Shown one piece after another: positions 45,310 to 53,640 of a stretch of 64,000 bases of DNA. How positions within the stretch are numbered: the stretch's first letter is position 1; each line of letters starts with the position of its first letter. The DNA lies in contig NZ_VCRA01000003.1 in assembly GCF_005938385.1 (NCBI RefSeq), positions 248,001 to 312,000 of the forward strand, written 5' to 3'. A model generated the notes under the pieces. The model saw only the letters and a program-made list of their open reading frames with translations. It searched no databases and was not told the origin of the DNA. This DNA is from Paenibacillus mesophilus. Lineage in GTDB: Bacteria; Bacillota; Bacilli; Paenibacillales; NBRC-103111. The position numbers were made by a program, and so were the translations under genes.

Positions 45310-45512
45310 TATTTGAGACTGTCGATTAACTTGTGAGTATAGGAGTGGAAAGTGAAAAGGATACCTTCTGGCGAGTTTTGGATTTAAATTCCAACCACTG
45401 AATCCTTGTCAATCAAGGAGTTTAAAACAAGCTGTCTGAGCAGAAGAAGGTATCTTTTCACTTGGAACGGCGGTATTCGCTTCGCTGAGCAGTTAATCGA
45501 CAGTCTCTATTT
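45310..45512. mobile_element. MITE-like element with 17-bp inverted repeats and TATTT duplication
   Basis: Perfect terminal inverted repeats GAGACTGTCGATTAACT (45315-45331) and its complement (45491-45507) bound a 193-bp element. TATTT flanks it on both sides (45310-45314 and 45508-45512), a 5-bp target-site duplication. Inside, a second inverted pair (45350-45369 and 45445-45463, AAGTGAAAAG(G)ATACCTTCT with one extra base) gives a nested hairpin. It carries no transposase and must be moved, if at all, by an enzyme encoded elsewhere. Confidence 0.8.
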
Positions 45513-45633
45513 TCCAGTTACAGGAGCGGGAACTGTTTCAAATGAGCCGGCTCACGGCTCGGTACATGTATACAAGGCGTCCTTTACGCTTTAGCAAAGT
45601 AAAGATTTAAACATTCTATTTTCTGAACCAATG

Positions 45634-45665
45634 AAAAACCCGCCTCCTTATCGGATAGCGGGTTT
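45634..45665 (-). terminator. Terminator after csoR
   Basis: AAACCCGC and GCGGGTTT pair over a 14-nt loop, then TTTC on the minus strand. Confidence 0.75.
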
Positions 45666-45698
45666 GACCGGCAACGGGAAATGGATATCCCGGAATGA

Positions 45699-46040
45699 TT
45701 ATTTCATTAACTTGTTAACGGTAACGAGCAGCTCTTCGATTATATCCTGATCGCCTTCCCGGATCCGGTCCACTACGCACGATTTCAGATGACCCTCGAG
45801 CAGCAGCTTGCCTACGCCGTTTAACGCAGCTTGGATCGCCGCAATCTGGTTCAGCACATCGTCGCAATATGTGTCTTTTTCGATAAGCCCCTTCACGCCG
45901 CGAATTTGGCCCTCGATCCGGTTAAGCCGGCTGGTCAAATTGCTCTTAAGCTTGTCGGAATGATGGCTCTTCCGGCCATCCGCCCCGTCCGTATGGCAGC
46001 ACGCGTCGTCCGCCGGTTGTATCGTCGATTTCTCGTTCAT
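45699..46040 (-). CDS. csoR: Copper-sensing repressor CsoR
   Basis: 113 aa. All-helical CsoR/RcnR family. The Cu(I) ligands are conserved as Cys59 (DTYCDDVLNQ), His84 and Cys88 (LEGHLKSC). The N-terminal 30 residues add an unusual Cys/His-rich stretch (DDACCHTDG...KSHHSDK) that might also bind metal. Cu(I) binding releases the protein from DNA and derepresses copper efflux. Start ATG 46040 has AGAAGGAGGTCG upstream. No copZ or copA is adjacent; copA lies 8 kb away in this window and may be its target. Confidence 0.92.
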   Translation of the reverse strand: MNEKSTIQPADDACCHTDGADGRKSHHSDKLKSNLTSRLNRIEGQIRGVKGLIEKDTYCDDVLNQIAAIQAALNGVGKLLLEGHLKSCVVDRIREGDQDIIEELLVTVNKLMK

Positions 46041-46063
46041 GGAATTCGACCTCCTTCTACTCG

Positions 46064-46083
46064 TATGATACCCTCCCCCCGTA
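46064..46083. promoter_or_regulatory. Possible CsoR operator upstream of csoR
   Basis: The segment TATGATACCC-CCCCCCGTA shares about 13 of 20 positions with the B. subtilis copZA CsoR site (TACCCTACGGGGGTATGGTA, opposite strand), including the GGGTAT half and a G/C tract. It lies 24-43 bp before the start codon. Confidence 0.4.
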
Positions 46084-46178
46084 CCTTCGTCAAGTGGGGG
46101 CCTTTAGGACAAGCTTATGCCGCTGAATTAGGATAGTTTCACTGGACTTGGTCGCTCATAGAAGCAATGAATGGAAAG

Positions 46179-46604
46179 CTAAAATTGCCTGTTCGTCTCC
46201 TTCCCTACCAGCTTCTCATTTATGAATTCCAACCGGATTTTGGGTCGGTCTACAAGGTATATGGGTTTAAGCTTGAACTTTCCGACATATTTATAAATCT
46301 CGTACTTCTTGGGCCCGAGAAGCTCACCTAATCTCTCCTTATATTTCTTTGTTGCCTCTTCTCCCATAATTGCTTGATATTGCTTTAATCCTTCAGTGTA
46401 GTCGTCTCTAACGCTCTCATGCGTCAGTCTGCCCTCCTTCCCTACGATCTGTATGACTTCCTCTAATGTCATACCGATTTCGATCGCGTCATATTGCTCT
46501 TCCGTCATTGGAGGATATTCAATGAATTCCAGTTGCATCGCGCCGATAATGAAGATCGCAAAAAGGAATAAAGTCAAAATGCAATAGCCAATAAATCTAA
46601 TCAT
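46179..46604 (-). CDS. Small membrane-anchored protein of unknown function
   Basis: 141 aa from ATG 46604 behind AAGGGACATAGT. One membrane helix at about residues 3-24, then an extracytoplasmic part. The segment MTEEQYDAIEIGMTLEEVIQIVGKEG resembles the SmpA/OmlA or DUF3862-type repeat in which IGM(S/T)xEEVxxIxG begins a small alpha/beta unit. The remainder is charged with no further motif. Base composition is lower in GC than its neighbours, which may indicate acquired DNA. Not recognised further. Confidence 0.65.
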   Translation of the reverse strand: MIRFIGYCILTLFLFAIFIIGAMQLEFIEYPPMTEEQYDAIEIGMTLEEVIQIVGKEGRLTHESVRDDYTEGLKQYQAIMGEEATKKYKERLGELLGPKKYEIYKYVGKFKLKPIYLVDRPKIRLEFINEKLVGKETNRQF

Positions 46605-46747
46605 ACTATGTCCCTTCATTGTTGGAATATGCTGGAACACTTATACGGGACATAATCGGAAAAGTTGCAATAGAAAGGGAAACCCGCTTGCAGATGACGC
46701 AAACCGGCACTGCCGGATCGAGCCCTCAGGCAACGTGCCTCGAATCA

Positions 46748-46776
46748 TTGACAAACAACCGGGATCATTGTAATGT
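46748..46776 (+). promoter_or_regulatory. Sigma-A promoter of the thiamine operon
   Basis: TTGACA (46748-46753), 17-bp spacer, TAATGT (46771-46776), about 20 bp before the riboswitch. Confidence 0.75.
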
Positions 46777-46799
46777 GAAGAATGAACGAAATCGAACGA

Positions 46800-46897
46800 T
46801 CACTGGGGGTGCCCGTTACGCGGGCTGAGATGAAGGAAGCGACCTTCGGACCCTTCGAACCTGATCTGGAGCTATGCCAGCGTAGGGAAGTGGTGCA
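46800..46897 (+). ncRNA. TPP (THI-box) riboswitch
   Basis: All core parts are present in order: GGGGGTGCCC, GGGCTGAGATGAAGG, CCCTTCGAACCTGATCTGG, and GCCAGCGTAGGGAAGTGG. Thiamine pyrophosphate binding should favour the downstream terminator and shut off the thi operon. Confidence 0.97.
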
Positions 46898-46940
46898 GCA
46901 ATCCGATACTTGACCTTATTCGATCGAGCGTCGAACGTGC

Positions 46941-46970
46941 ACCGCCCTTACGGGGCGGTTTTTTCATTTT
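46941..46970 (+). terminator. Riboswitch-controlled terminator
   Basis: ACCGCCC, loop TTAC, GGGGCGGT, then a T-rich run, 44 bp after the TPP aptamer and before thiF. Confidence 0.88.
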
Positions 46971-47003
46971 TTATCCGAATGTAAGGGAGGTTGATGCGCC
47001 GTT

Positions 47004-48032
47004 ATGCATGCGGACGAAACGTCAAGCCGGTATTCCCGGCAAATGCTGTTCAAGCCGATCGGACCGGACGGTCAGCGGAAGCTGGCCGAGCGGGCCGTGC
47101 TGATCGTCGGCATGGGGGCGCTCGGCACCGTCCTCGCCAACCATATGGTGCGCGCCGGTGTCGGCACGGTCCGGTTCGTCGACCGCGATTACGTCGAGGC
47201 CAGCAATTTGCAGCGGCAAATGCTGTACGACGAAGAAGATGCGGCCCAGTCGATCCCGAAAGCGGTGGCGGCCCGCCGGCGGCTTGCCAAAATCAACTCC
47301 GGCGTCAAGCTGGAAGAAATCGTGGCCGATGTGACTCCGGACAACGTCGACCAGTTGCTGGAAGGCATCGATCTCGTCCTCGACGGGACGGACAACTTTC
47401 AAACCCGCTATTTAATGAACGACGCCTGCTTCAAGCACGGCATTCCATTCGTCTATGGAGGTGCGGTCGCTTCGCGGGGAATGAGCGCCATCTTCGTACC
47501 GCGAGAGACGGCGTGCCTGCGCTGTCTTATCCAACCGGCGGAAGGCACCGGGGAAACGTGCGATACGATCGGCGTCATCGCCCCTATCGTCGACATCGTA
47601 GCGTCTTATCAAGCGGTGGAGGCGCTGAAATACTTGGTCGGCGATACCGCGGCACGAAGGAAAAGTCTCGTCACGCTCGACGTATGGCACAATCATTATT
47701 ATGAGATGAAGCTTCCCCCCTCCCGCCCGGATTGTCCCGTATGCAGCGGCAGCCATTATCCGGCGCTGGAACGGAATGGGCCGCTCGACGATTTCACTTC
47801 GCTGTGCGGGCGGGAAACGATCCAGATCCGTGCCCGCGCTTCGTTCGATCTGGCCTATTGGCGCGAGAAGCTCGAAGCGGTCGCTACGGTCCAAGCGAAT
47901 CCGTTTCTGCTGAAAGCGGCGCTACCCGAAGGAGAACGCCTCGTCCTGTTCCCCGACGGAAGGGCGCTCATTCAAGGCACCGAAGACCCTGTCCGGGCCA
48001 AAACGCTTTACGCCCGGTATATCGGACTATAG
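47004..48032 (+). CDS. thiF: ThiF/MoeB-type sulfur-carrier adenylyltransferase
   Basis: 342 aa. It adenylates the C-terminal glycine of ThiS. E1-like features: RYSRQMLFKPIGPDGQRKL at the N-terminus, the ATP site VLIVGMGALGTVLANHMVRAGVG, DRDYVEASNLQRQMLY, and LVLDGTDNFQTRYLMNDAC. The zinc Cys pairs are TACLRCL and CPVCSG. A C-terminal ~85-residue extension after the second zinc pair is less typical. The ATG at 47004 is 13 nt from GGGAGG, so a different start close by is possible. First gene of the operon. Confidence 0.92.
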   Translation: MHADETSSRYSRQMLFKPIGPDGQRKLAERAVLIVGMGALGTVLANHMVRAGVGTVRFVDRDYVEASNLQRQMLYDEEDAAQSIPKAVAARRRLAKINSGVKLEEIVADVTPDNVDQLLEGIDLVLDGTDNFQTRYLMNDACFKHGIPFVYGGAVASRGMSAIFVPRETACLRCLIQPAEGTGETCDTIGVIAPIVDIVASYQAVEALKYLVGDTAARRKSLVTLDVWHNHYYEMKLPPSRPDCPVCSGSHYPALERNGPLDDFTSLCGRETIQIRARASFDLAYWREKLEAVATVQANPFLLKAALPEGERLVLFPDGRALIQGTEDPVRAKTLYARYIGL

Positions 48033-48044
48033 GAGGATGAACCG

Positions 48045-48695
48045 ATGAAAGATTTCAAGCTGTATGCGATAACGGGCGAACAGTTTCACCCCGGCCGGCC
48101 GATGCTCGAGGTGATGGAGGAAGCGATTCGCGGCGGCTGTGACATCATCCAGCTGCGCGACAAGAAAAGCGCCAAGCGCGATGTGCTGGAGAAGGCCAAA
48201 GCGCTCCGTGAGCTGACCAGGCGGTACGGCGTGACATTTATCGTCAACGACCATATCGATATCGCATTGGCCGTAGATGCCGACGGTATTCACCTCGGAC
48301 AAGACGATCTTCCGCTCGCCGACGCCCGCAAAATCGTCGGGAATAAAATAATCGGAATTTCCACTCACGCCATCGAAGAAGCGCGCCAAGCCGAGATCGA
48401 CGGAGCGGACTATATCGGCGTCGGTCCCGTATTTCCGACGAAAAGCAAGGAAGATGTCGTAGCACCGGTTACTACCGCCTACGTCCGCCAGGTAGCGCAG
48501 GAGATCCGCATCCCGTTCGTGGCGATCGGGGGCATCAAGCTGCATAACGTCGATCAAGTGCTCGAAGCGGGAGCGACGCGCATATGCGCCATCAGCGAAA
48601 TTATCGGAAGCTCCGACATTCAAGCAACATGCCGATCGTTCCTGGCCAAAATCCAAGCAGCCTCCGAACAGTCGGGTTCCCGGCCGTCGAGGTAA
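48045..48695 (+). CDS. thiE: Thiamine phosphate synthase
   Basis: 216 aa. It joins hydroxymethylpyrimidine-PP and thiazole phosphate. TIM-barrel motifs: IIQLRDKKSAKRDVLEKA (pyrophosphate Arg/Lys), FIVNDHIDIALAVDADGIHLGQDDLP, DYIGVGPVFPTKSKED and VAIGGIKLHNVDQVLEAGA. The VGPVFPTKSK loop favours ThiE over the related TenI aminotautomerase. Start ATG 48045 with AGGAGGATGAACCG upstream, 12 bp after thiF. The stop lies 23 bp before thiS. Confidence 0.9.
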   Translation: MKDFKLYAITGEQFHPGRPMLEVMEEAIRGGCDIIQLRDKKSAKRDVLEKAKALRELTRRYGVTFIVNDHIDIALAVDADGIHLGQDDLPLADARKIVGNKIIGISTHAIEEARQAEIDGADYIGVGPVFPTKSKEDVVAPVTTAYVRQVAQEIRIPFVAIGGIKLHNVDQVLEAGATRICAISEIIGSSDIQATCRSFLAKIQAASEQSGSRPSR

Positions 48696-48718
48696 CGCAT
48701 ATCCGGAGGCAATCGCTC

Positions 48719-48916
48719 ATGAATATTATCGTCAACGGACAACCCCGCACGTTCGAGTCCGGCTCGGTGTACGATTTGCTTTGTTCCTACGGATTGGAGC
48801 AAAAAATGGTCGTCGTCGAAATCGAAGGCGCGATCGTACCGAAAGAAGCATGGGAATCTACGGAGCTGCGGGACGGACTAAACATAGAGCTCGTCCATTT
48901 TGTCGGAGGAGGCTGA
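48719..48916 (+). CDS. thiS: Sulfur carrier protein ThiS
   Basis: 65 aa from ATG 48719 behind CCGGAGGCAATCGCTC. Ubiquitin-like fold; the C-terminus ends in VHFVGGG, whose terminal glycine is thiocarboxylated by ThiF and a sulfur donor. The N-terminal [12 protein letters not shown] is typical. The third terminal Gly is usual in this family. Its last codons contain the ribosome site of thiG. Confidence 0.93.
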   Translation: MNIIVNGQPRTFESGSVYDLLCSYGLEQKMVVVEIEGAIVPKEAWESTELRDGLNIELVHFVGGG

Positions 48917-48923
48917 ACAAGCT

Positions 48924-49718
48924 ATGCAACACGATCAACTCGTTATCGGCGGTACGTCGCTCACTTCCCGGTTTTTCCTCGGAACGGGCCGGTACCCGAA
49001 TCCTTTCGTGCAAAACGCGGCGATCGAAGCGTCGGGCGCTCAAGTGCTGACGTTCGCCATTCGGCGCATTAATCTGGAAGCGCCGGAGGAAGACGCGATT
49101 TTGCAGCATTTCGAAGGCAAATCGTTCACGTATTTGCCGAATACGTCCGGCGCCCGCACGGCCGACGAAGCGATTCGGATCGCGAGACTCGCGCGAGCTT
49201 CGGGCATCGGCAATTGGATCAAGGTGGAGATTAGCGCCAACGAGAAGACGCTCTTGCCCGACCCGATCGAAACGTTGAAGGCGACGGAAAAGCTCGCCTC
49301 CGAAGGATTTGTCGTATTGCCTTATACGTCCGACGATCCCATCTTGTGCAAACGGCTTGAAGAGGCCGGTGCGGCTGCGGTCATGCCGGGAGGAGCCCCG
49401 ATCGGAACCGGGCTGGGCATCTTGAACCCGTACAATATCGGATTGATTGTCGAAGAGGCTTCCGTTCCGATTATCGTCGATGCGGGACTCGGCTCGGCGC
49501 AAGATGTCGTGCAAGCAATGGAGCTGGGCGTCGACGGAATTCTGATGAATACGCCGGTTGCGAAAGCGAAAGATCCGGTACGCATGGCACTCGCGATGAA
49601 GCTAGCCATCGAGGCAGGCCGCCTCTCCTACTTGGCCGGCCGCATACCGAAGAAGCGGTACGCCTCCGCCAGCAGCGGGCTGGAGCAGTTTATTTCGAAT
49701 CCTCAAACTCAATCATAA
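48924..49718 (+). CDS. thiG: Thiazole synthase
   Basis: 264 aa from ATG 48924; GGAGGAGG upstream lies in the thiS 3' end. ThiG makes the thiazole from deoxyxylulose phosphate, dehydroglycine and ThiS thiocarboxylate. Motifs: [41 protein letters not shown] with the Schiff-base Lys, [14 protein letters not shown] and [26 protein letters not shown]. Complex formation with ThiS is known for the family. Tight spacing with thiS and thiO marks one operon. Confidence 0.96.
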   Translation: MQHDQLVIGGTSLTSRFFLGTGRYPNPFVQNAAIEASGAQVLTFAIRRINLEAPEEDAILQHFEGKSFTYLPNTSGARTADEAIRIARLARASGIGNWIKVEISANEKTLLPDPIETLKATEKLASEGFVVLPYTSDDPILCKRLEEAGAAAVMPGGAPIGTGLGILNPYNIGLIVEEASVPIIVDAGLGSAQDVVQAMELGVDGILMNTPVAKAKDPVRMALAMKLAIEAGRLSYLAGRIPKKRYASASSGLEQFISNPQTQS

Positions 49719-49734
49719 GAAAGCTGGTCTTATC

Positions 49735-50853
49735 ATGACACAACGCGTACTGGTGCTTGGCGGCGGCGTCATCGGCTTGTCCTGCGCATTCGAGCTTAAG
49801 AACCGCGGGTTCGCCGTCACGGTGCTGGAACAGGGCAAGTGCGGCGGGCAAGCTTCGGGTGCAGCGGCCGGGATGCTTGCCCCATACTCCGAAAACGTGG
49901 AAGAGCCGGATCCTTTTTTCCGGCTTTGCTTGCAAAGTTTACGCTTGTATCCCGAATGGCAGCTTGCCGTCAAGGAAGCTTCGGGCCTCGACTTCGAATA
50001 TTCGGCAACCGGTAGCTTGTATGTCATGTACCATGAGGCCGACGTTCTCGCGATGAAGTCGCGCAAGCTATGGCAGGACGAGTACGGCGCCGCAAGCGAG
50101 CTGCTGGACGCGGCCGAGCTGCGGAAGCTGGAGCCGCTCGTGGCGTCCGAAGCGATCGGAGCGCTGCGCTATCCCGGCGAGTCGCACGTTTACGCGCCGG
50201 GGTATGTCAAAGCGCTCGAAGAGGCTTGCAGACGAATGGGCGTCGACATCCGCGAAGGGCTCGGCGGGATCGACATCGTCAGGTGGCATGACGGAGCAGA
50301 GGTACGGTCCGCATCGACCGCGCAAACGTACCGCGGCGACACCCTCGTCGTGGCAAACGGCGCATGGGCAGGGCTCATGGAATCCATATTCGGCATGACG
50401 ATCCCCGTTTACCCGATACGCGGCCAAATCTGTGCCTACGAAACGCCGGACATGCCGGTTCGCCACATGGTATTTTGCAGCCAAGGCTATGTGGTTGGCA
50501 AACGGAACGGGACGCTCGTCTGCGGCGCATCCGAAGATATTGCCGGCTTCGATACAACTGTGACCAGGCGAGGGATCGCCCGGCTGGAAAACTGGAACGG
50601 CAAGCTGTTTCCGTTCCTCGGCGGCATGCGCCCGTTTCACGAATGGGCCGGACTTCGTCCCGCCACCCAGGACGGCTTCCCTCTGCTCGGTGCACTCGCC
50701 CGCTCTAATTCCGTTATGTTCGCAGCCGGCCATTACCGCAACGGCATCCTGCTCAGCCCGGTCACCGCGCACGTCATTGCCGACCTGCTGGAAGGACGCA
50801 GTACGAGCGGACTGCCGCTCGACCTGTTCAATCCCGAACGATTCAGCCAATAA
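49735..50853 (+). CDS. thiO: Glycine oxidase ThiO
   Basis: 372 aa. FAD-dependent amine oxidase that makes the dehydroglycine used by ThiG. Nucleotide-binding motif RVLVLGGGVIGLSCAFELKNRG at the N-terminus, GGQASGAAAGMLAPYSE next, and a C-terminal GLRPATQDGFPLLG ... AAGHYRNGILLSPVTA block that contacts flavin. In B. subtilis thiO precedes thiS and thiG; here it follows thiG. Start ATG 49735 with AGAAAGCTGG upstream, 16 bp after thiG. Confidence 0.93.
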   Translation: MTQRVLVLGGGVIGLSCAFELKNRGFAVTVLEQGKCGGQASGAAAGMLAPYSENVEEPDPFFRLCLQSLRLYPEWQLAVKEASGLDFEYSATGSLYVMYHEADVLAMKSRKLWQDEYGAASELLDAAELRKLEPLVASEAIGALRYPGESHVYAPGYVKALEEACRRMGVDIREGLGGIDIVRWHDGAEVRSASTAQTYRGDTLVVANGAWAGLMESIFGMTIPVYPIRGQICAYETPDMPVRHMVFCSQGYVVGKRNGTLVCGASEDIAGFDTTVTRRGIARLENWNGKLFPFLGGMRPFHEWAGLRPATQDGFPLLGALARSNSVMFAAGHYRNGILLSPVTAHVIADLLEGRSTSGLPLDLFNPERFSQ

Positions 50854-50892
50854 CCAGCCGTCGCATCGATATTTCGGTAAGGAGGAAACCGC

Positions 50893-51714
50893 ATGACCTC
50901 ATTCAAAGCGATCACGATCGCCGGATCGGATTCCGGCGGCGGAGCGGGCATTCAAGCCGACCTGAAGACGTTTCAAGAGCTCGGCGTATTCGGAACGAGT
51001 GCCATTACCGCCATCACGGCCCAAAATACATTAGGCGTTCAAGGAGTATATCCTCTTCCGCTGGAAGCGATCGCTCAGCAAATCGATTCCGTGCTTTCCG
51101 ATATCGGGACGGATGCGGTGAAAACCGGGATGTTGTTCTCGGCGGAAATCATTACGCTGGTAGCCGAGAAGCTGAACCGATACGGTCCGTACCCGTTAGT
51201 CGTCGACCCCGTCATGATCGCCAAAGGCGGTGCCGCGCTGCTGCAGGCGGAGGCGGTGGAAGCTTTGCGCCGCCATCTGCTGCCGATCGCCACCGTCGTC
51301 ACCCCCAATGTACCGGAAGCTTGCGCGATACTCGGCACCGGGGATATTCACAATGTGGAGCAAATGATCGAAGCGGCCCGCCAGCTTCATGCACTGGGTC
51401 CGCGTTACGTGTTCTTGAAGGGCGGCCACCTGGACGGAGACGAAGCCGTCGACGTACTGTTCGACGGAACGGAGGCAGCCTTGTACCGATCGCCGCGAAT
51501 CCGGACGAAGCATACGCATGGAACCGGCTGTACGACCGCTTCCGCCATTGCCGCCGGGCTGGCGAAAGGACTTCCGATGGCCGAGGCGGTTGCCGAAGCG
51601 AAACGGTTTATTACCGCCGCCATCAGCTCTTCCTTGGCGATCGGTCAAGGTATCGGCCCGACCAACCATGCCGCCCTGCGGCTGCAGGCGCAAAGAGCGG
51701 ACTTTTTGTCGTAA
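50893..51714 (+). CDS. thiD: Hydroxymethylpyrimidine (phosphate) kinase
   Basis: 273 aa. It phosphorylates HMP to HMP-P and HMP-PP. Ribokinase-like: TIAGSDSGGGAGIQADLKTFQELG at the start, AITAQNTLGVQGVYPLP, DPVMIAKGGAALL, and the anion hole THGTGCTTASAIAA near 213 with the catalytic Asp/Gly pair. Start ATG 50893 follows AAGGAGGAAACCGC. It is the last gene of the operon. thiC and tenA are not in the window, so HMP must come from a gene elsewhere or from uptake. Confidence 0.94.
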   Translation: MTSFKAITIAGSDSGGGAGIQADLKTFQELGVFGTSAITAITAQNTLGVQGVYPLPLEAIAQQIDSVLSDIGTDAVKTGMLFSAEIITLVAEKLNRYGPYPLVVDPVMIAKGGAALLQAEAVEALRRHLLPIATVVTPNVPEACAILGTGDIHNVEQMIEAARQLHALGPRYVFLKGGHLDGDEAVDVLFDGTEAALYRSPRIRTKHTHGTGCTTASAIAAGLAKGLPMAEAVAEAKRFITAAISSSLAIGQGIGPTNHAALRLQAQRADFLS

Positions 51715-51741
51715 TCGGGAGTGACTCCACCATTCGGACGA

Positions 51742-51819
51742 CTACATGCAAAAGTGCATGTAGATTTACGCCACACAAAAAACCTCCATCGCCACTTCAC
51801 AGTGGATTTGGAGGTTTTT
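51742..51819 (+). terminator. Hairpin and terminator after thiD
   Basis: A perfect 9-bp hairpin CTACATGCA-AAAG-TGCATGTAG (51742-51763) is followed by a longer stem, AAAACCTCC ... GGAGGTTTTT (51777-51819), with T or A runs on both sides. The second can stop transcription from both thiD and the converging lipoprotein gene. Confidence 0.75.
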
Positions 51820-51840
51820 GTCGTTCATCTTATGGAGCCA

Positions 51841-53436
51841 TCAATAATCAAGCGAGATGCCGATCACGTTCTCCTCTTCGTCGTACCAGGCATAGGCGCC
51901 GAGCCATTCGGCTACGGACAGGCAAGGGACATACACAACATCGTTATGGACGCGGACGGTGCCTTCCATCTCGAACAGCTCCCCGTCCACATCGGCTTCC
52001 TTGCTGCCGACCGTGAGCTTGATAACCGTCCCCCACTCATCCGTCAAGGTAACTTTATCCCCGTCCTGCTGGACGTCGGCATACAGATAATCGGCGAGCA
52101 GCCAGAGCGGCGCATAGGGGGTCTCGTCTTCGAGATAAGCGCCGGTCAGGTCCTTCGCATCCTTATTCTCGACCGGTATGTAGAATACGTCCTCTTCCTC
52201 CGGTTGACTAAGCTGCGTTCCCAGCAATTGCCCGAGCAAGGAGGCCGGGTCCACGATTTCAGCGAGCTCGTATCGCGTACTGTCTTTCCCGAAAATTAAC
52301 GATTTCGGTCCCGTCTTCAGTTCGTCGGCGGCGACAGCTTTGTTCCGATCCCAATTCTCGCTCTGCAATTTCAATTGCACGGCCGCAATGCCTCCATTAT
52401 CTGCCACTTGCGGACTGATCGTCACGTCCACATCCGATTTCCGCAGGTTGAAGGAACGATCGAAATACAGCTTCGTGTTGACATACGTTTTATCGTTAAG
52501 TATTGCCTTCATCGAGCTATCTTCCGCTTTACCCAGACTGTCAATGCCGATTATGCCGATAAATAGCAGCTCCTTGAGCGTCGTATGGATGATGTCGATA
52601 GCCAGTTCCCGGTCCTCGGCCGCATCGATGATGCTTTCCAAGAAACCGTTCGGTGCCCTCGATAAATAGGGCGCTCCGTCCGTCAAACCTTCATTTTTGA
52701 GATGAGGCTTGACGATCGGCCACAGCACATCGTACAGCTGACCGATCAATTGCTTGAAGCTCGCGTCGTCTTTCGTCATATTGCGCAAAAACGATTTGAG
52801 CAGTGGAATCATTTCCGTACCGTTCAAGCTTGTTTCGAGCTTAAACACTGGAAGCTGCTCGCCATGAATCGTTTCGTTCGTCGACGACACTTGAATATTT
52901 TTTGGATTCGGCAAATTGTTGACGATAAAAGATGCAATCGATTTATCGATGCCCTTCTCCTTGTATTTCTTCAGAAATTGCTCGCGCACATCGTTAATCG
53001 CAAGATCCGCTTCTTCTGAGCCGGCCATGCCGTTCAAGCCGTACGGCAGCACGATCGTTTGGGAGGCACCTTCGATCTGCATTACGATTTGATCCGGCTT
53101 CGCGAACAGGTGGAACGGAATACTTCCTTTCGAGAGCGTCAGTTTCCCATTGACGGACATTCGCTCCAAGCTCTCCATCTTGATTTGCTGGAGCTCCAGC
53201 TTTGCGTCGTTCAACAGCTCGATCATCGCTTTCGTGCGTTCGTCAGGCTGCTTATTCGGATCCAGCTTGAAATGGAGCGATATGCTGGTGCTCTCCTGCA
53301 AGGAAGTCGTATCCAGCCCGTTCAGCAGAGCCCGATTCAAATCGAGTCCTCCGAGCGACTGACAGCCGACGACGACAAGCAGAACTACGAGTATAAGCCA
53401 CTTCCCATACGTTCCGAACTTTTGTTTCTTAATCAT
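51841..53436 (-). CDS. Lipoprotein with C-terminal copper-amine-oxidase-like domain
   Basis: 531 aa from ATG 53436 (TCGGGAG upstream, 7-8 nt). Lipobox VVVGC. The N-terminal 400 residues are mixed helical and beta with no recognised motif; they contain a long segment on which LKLDPNKQPDERTKAMIELL-type helices suggest a surface domain. The last ~110 residues (YIPVENKDAKDLTGAYLEDETPYAPLWLLADYLYADV ... VYVPCLSVAEWLGAYAWYDEEENVIGI) match the Cu_amine_oxidN1 beta repeat common in Paenibacillus cell-surface proteins. It does not imply oxidase activity. Function unknown. Confidence 0.75.
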   Translation of the reverse strand: MIKKQKFGTYGKWLILVVLLVVVGCQSLGGLDLNRALLNGLDTTSLQESTSISLHFKLDPNKQPDERTKAMIELLNDAKLELQQIKMESLERMSVNGKLTLSKGSIPFHLFAKPDQIVMQIEGASQTIVLPYGLNGMAGSEEADLAINDVREQFLKKYKEKGIDKSIASFIVNNLPNPKNIQVSSTNETIHGEQLPVFKLETSLNGTEMIPLLKSFLRNMTKDDASFKQLIGQLYDVLWPIVKPHLKNEGLTDGAPYLSRAPNGFLESIIDAAEDRELAIDIIHTTLKELLFIGIIGIDSLGKAEDSSMKAILNDKTYVNTKLYFDRSFNLRKSDVDVTISPQVADNGGIAAVQLKLQSENWDRNKAVAADELKTGPKSLIFGKDSTRYELAEIVDPASLLGQLLGTQLSQPEEEDVFYIPVENKDAKDLTGAYLEDETPYAPLWLLADYLYADVQQDGDKVTLTDEWGTVIKLTVGSKEADVDGELFEMEGTVRVHNDVVYVPCLSVAEWLGAYAWYDEEENVIGISLDY

Positions 53437-53610
53437 GTTCATCTCCCGACATCAAATTTTGGGGGTGAGTGCTTCTATCCGCAGGACGACGATTATCGAT
53501 CTAGGCCGTCTATCCTGCATATCGATACATTCTCTGACAAATCGACTTTTCCTGCTGGAGCCTCCCTTTTTACCGCAAATTTTTCATATATTTGTCATTT
53601 CTGAAAAACA

Positions 53611-53640
53611 AAAAAAGGACCAGCCTCTAAAGGCCGGCCC
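53611..53640 (-). terminator. Terminator after copA
   Basis: GGCCGGCCT, loop TTAG, AGGCTGGTCC, then seven T residues on the minus strand, touching the copA stop codon. Confidence 0.9.

Noticed and set aside
45406..45594. 62-codon frame crossing the right end of the MITE
   Set aside because: Runs through the terminal inverted repeat into flanking DNA; no start signal and no transposase features.
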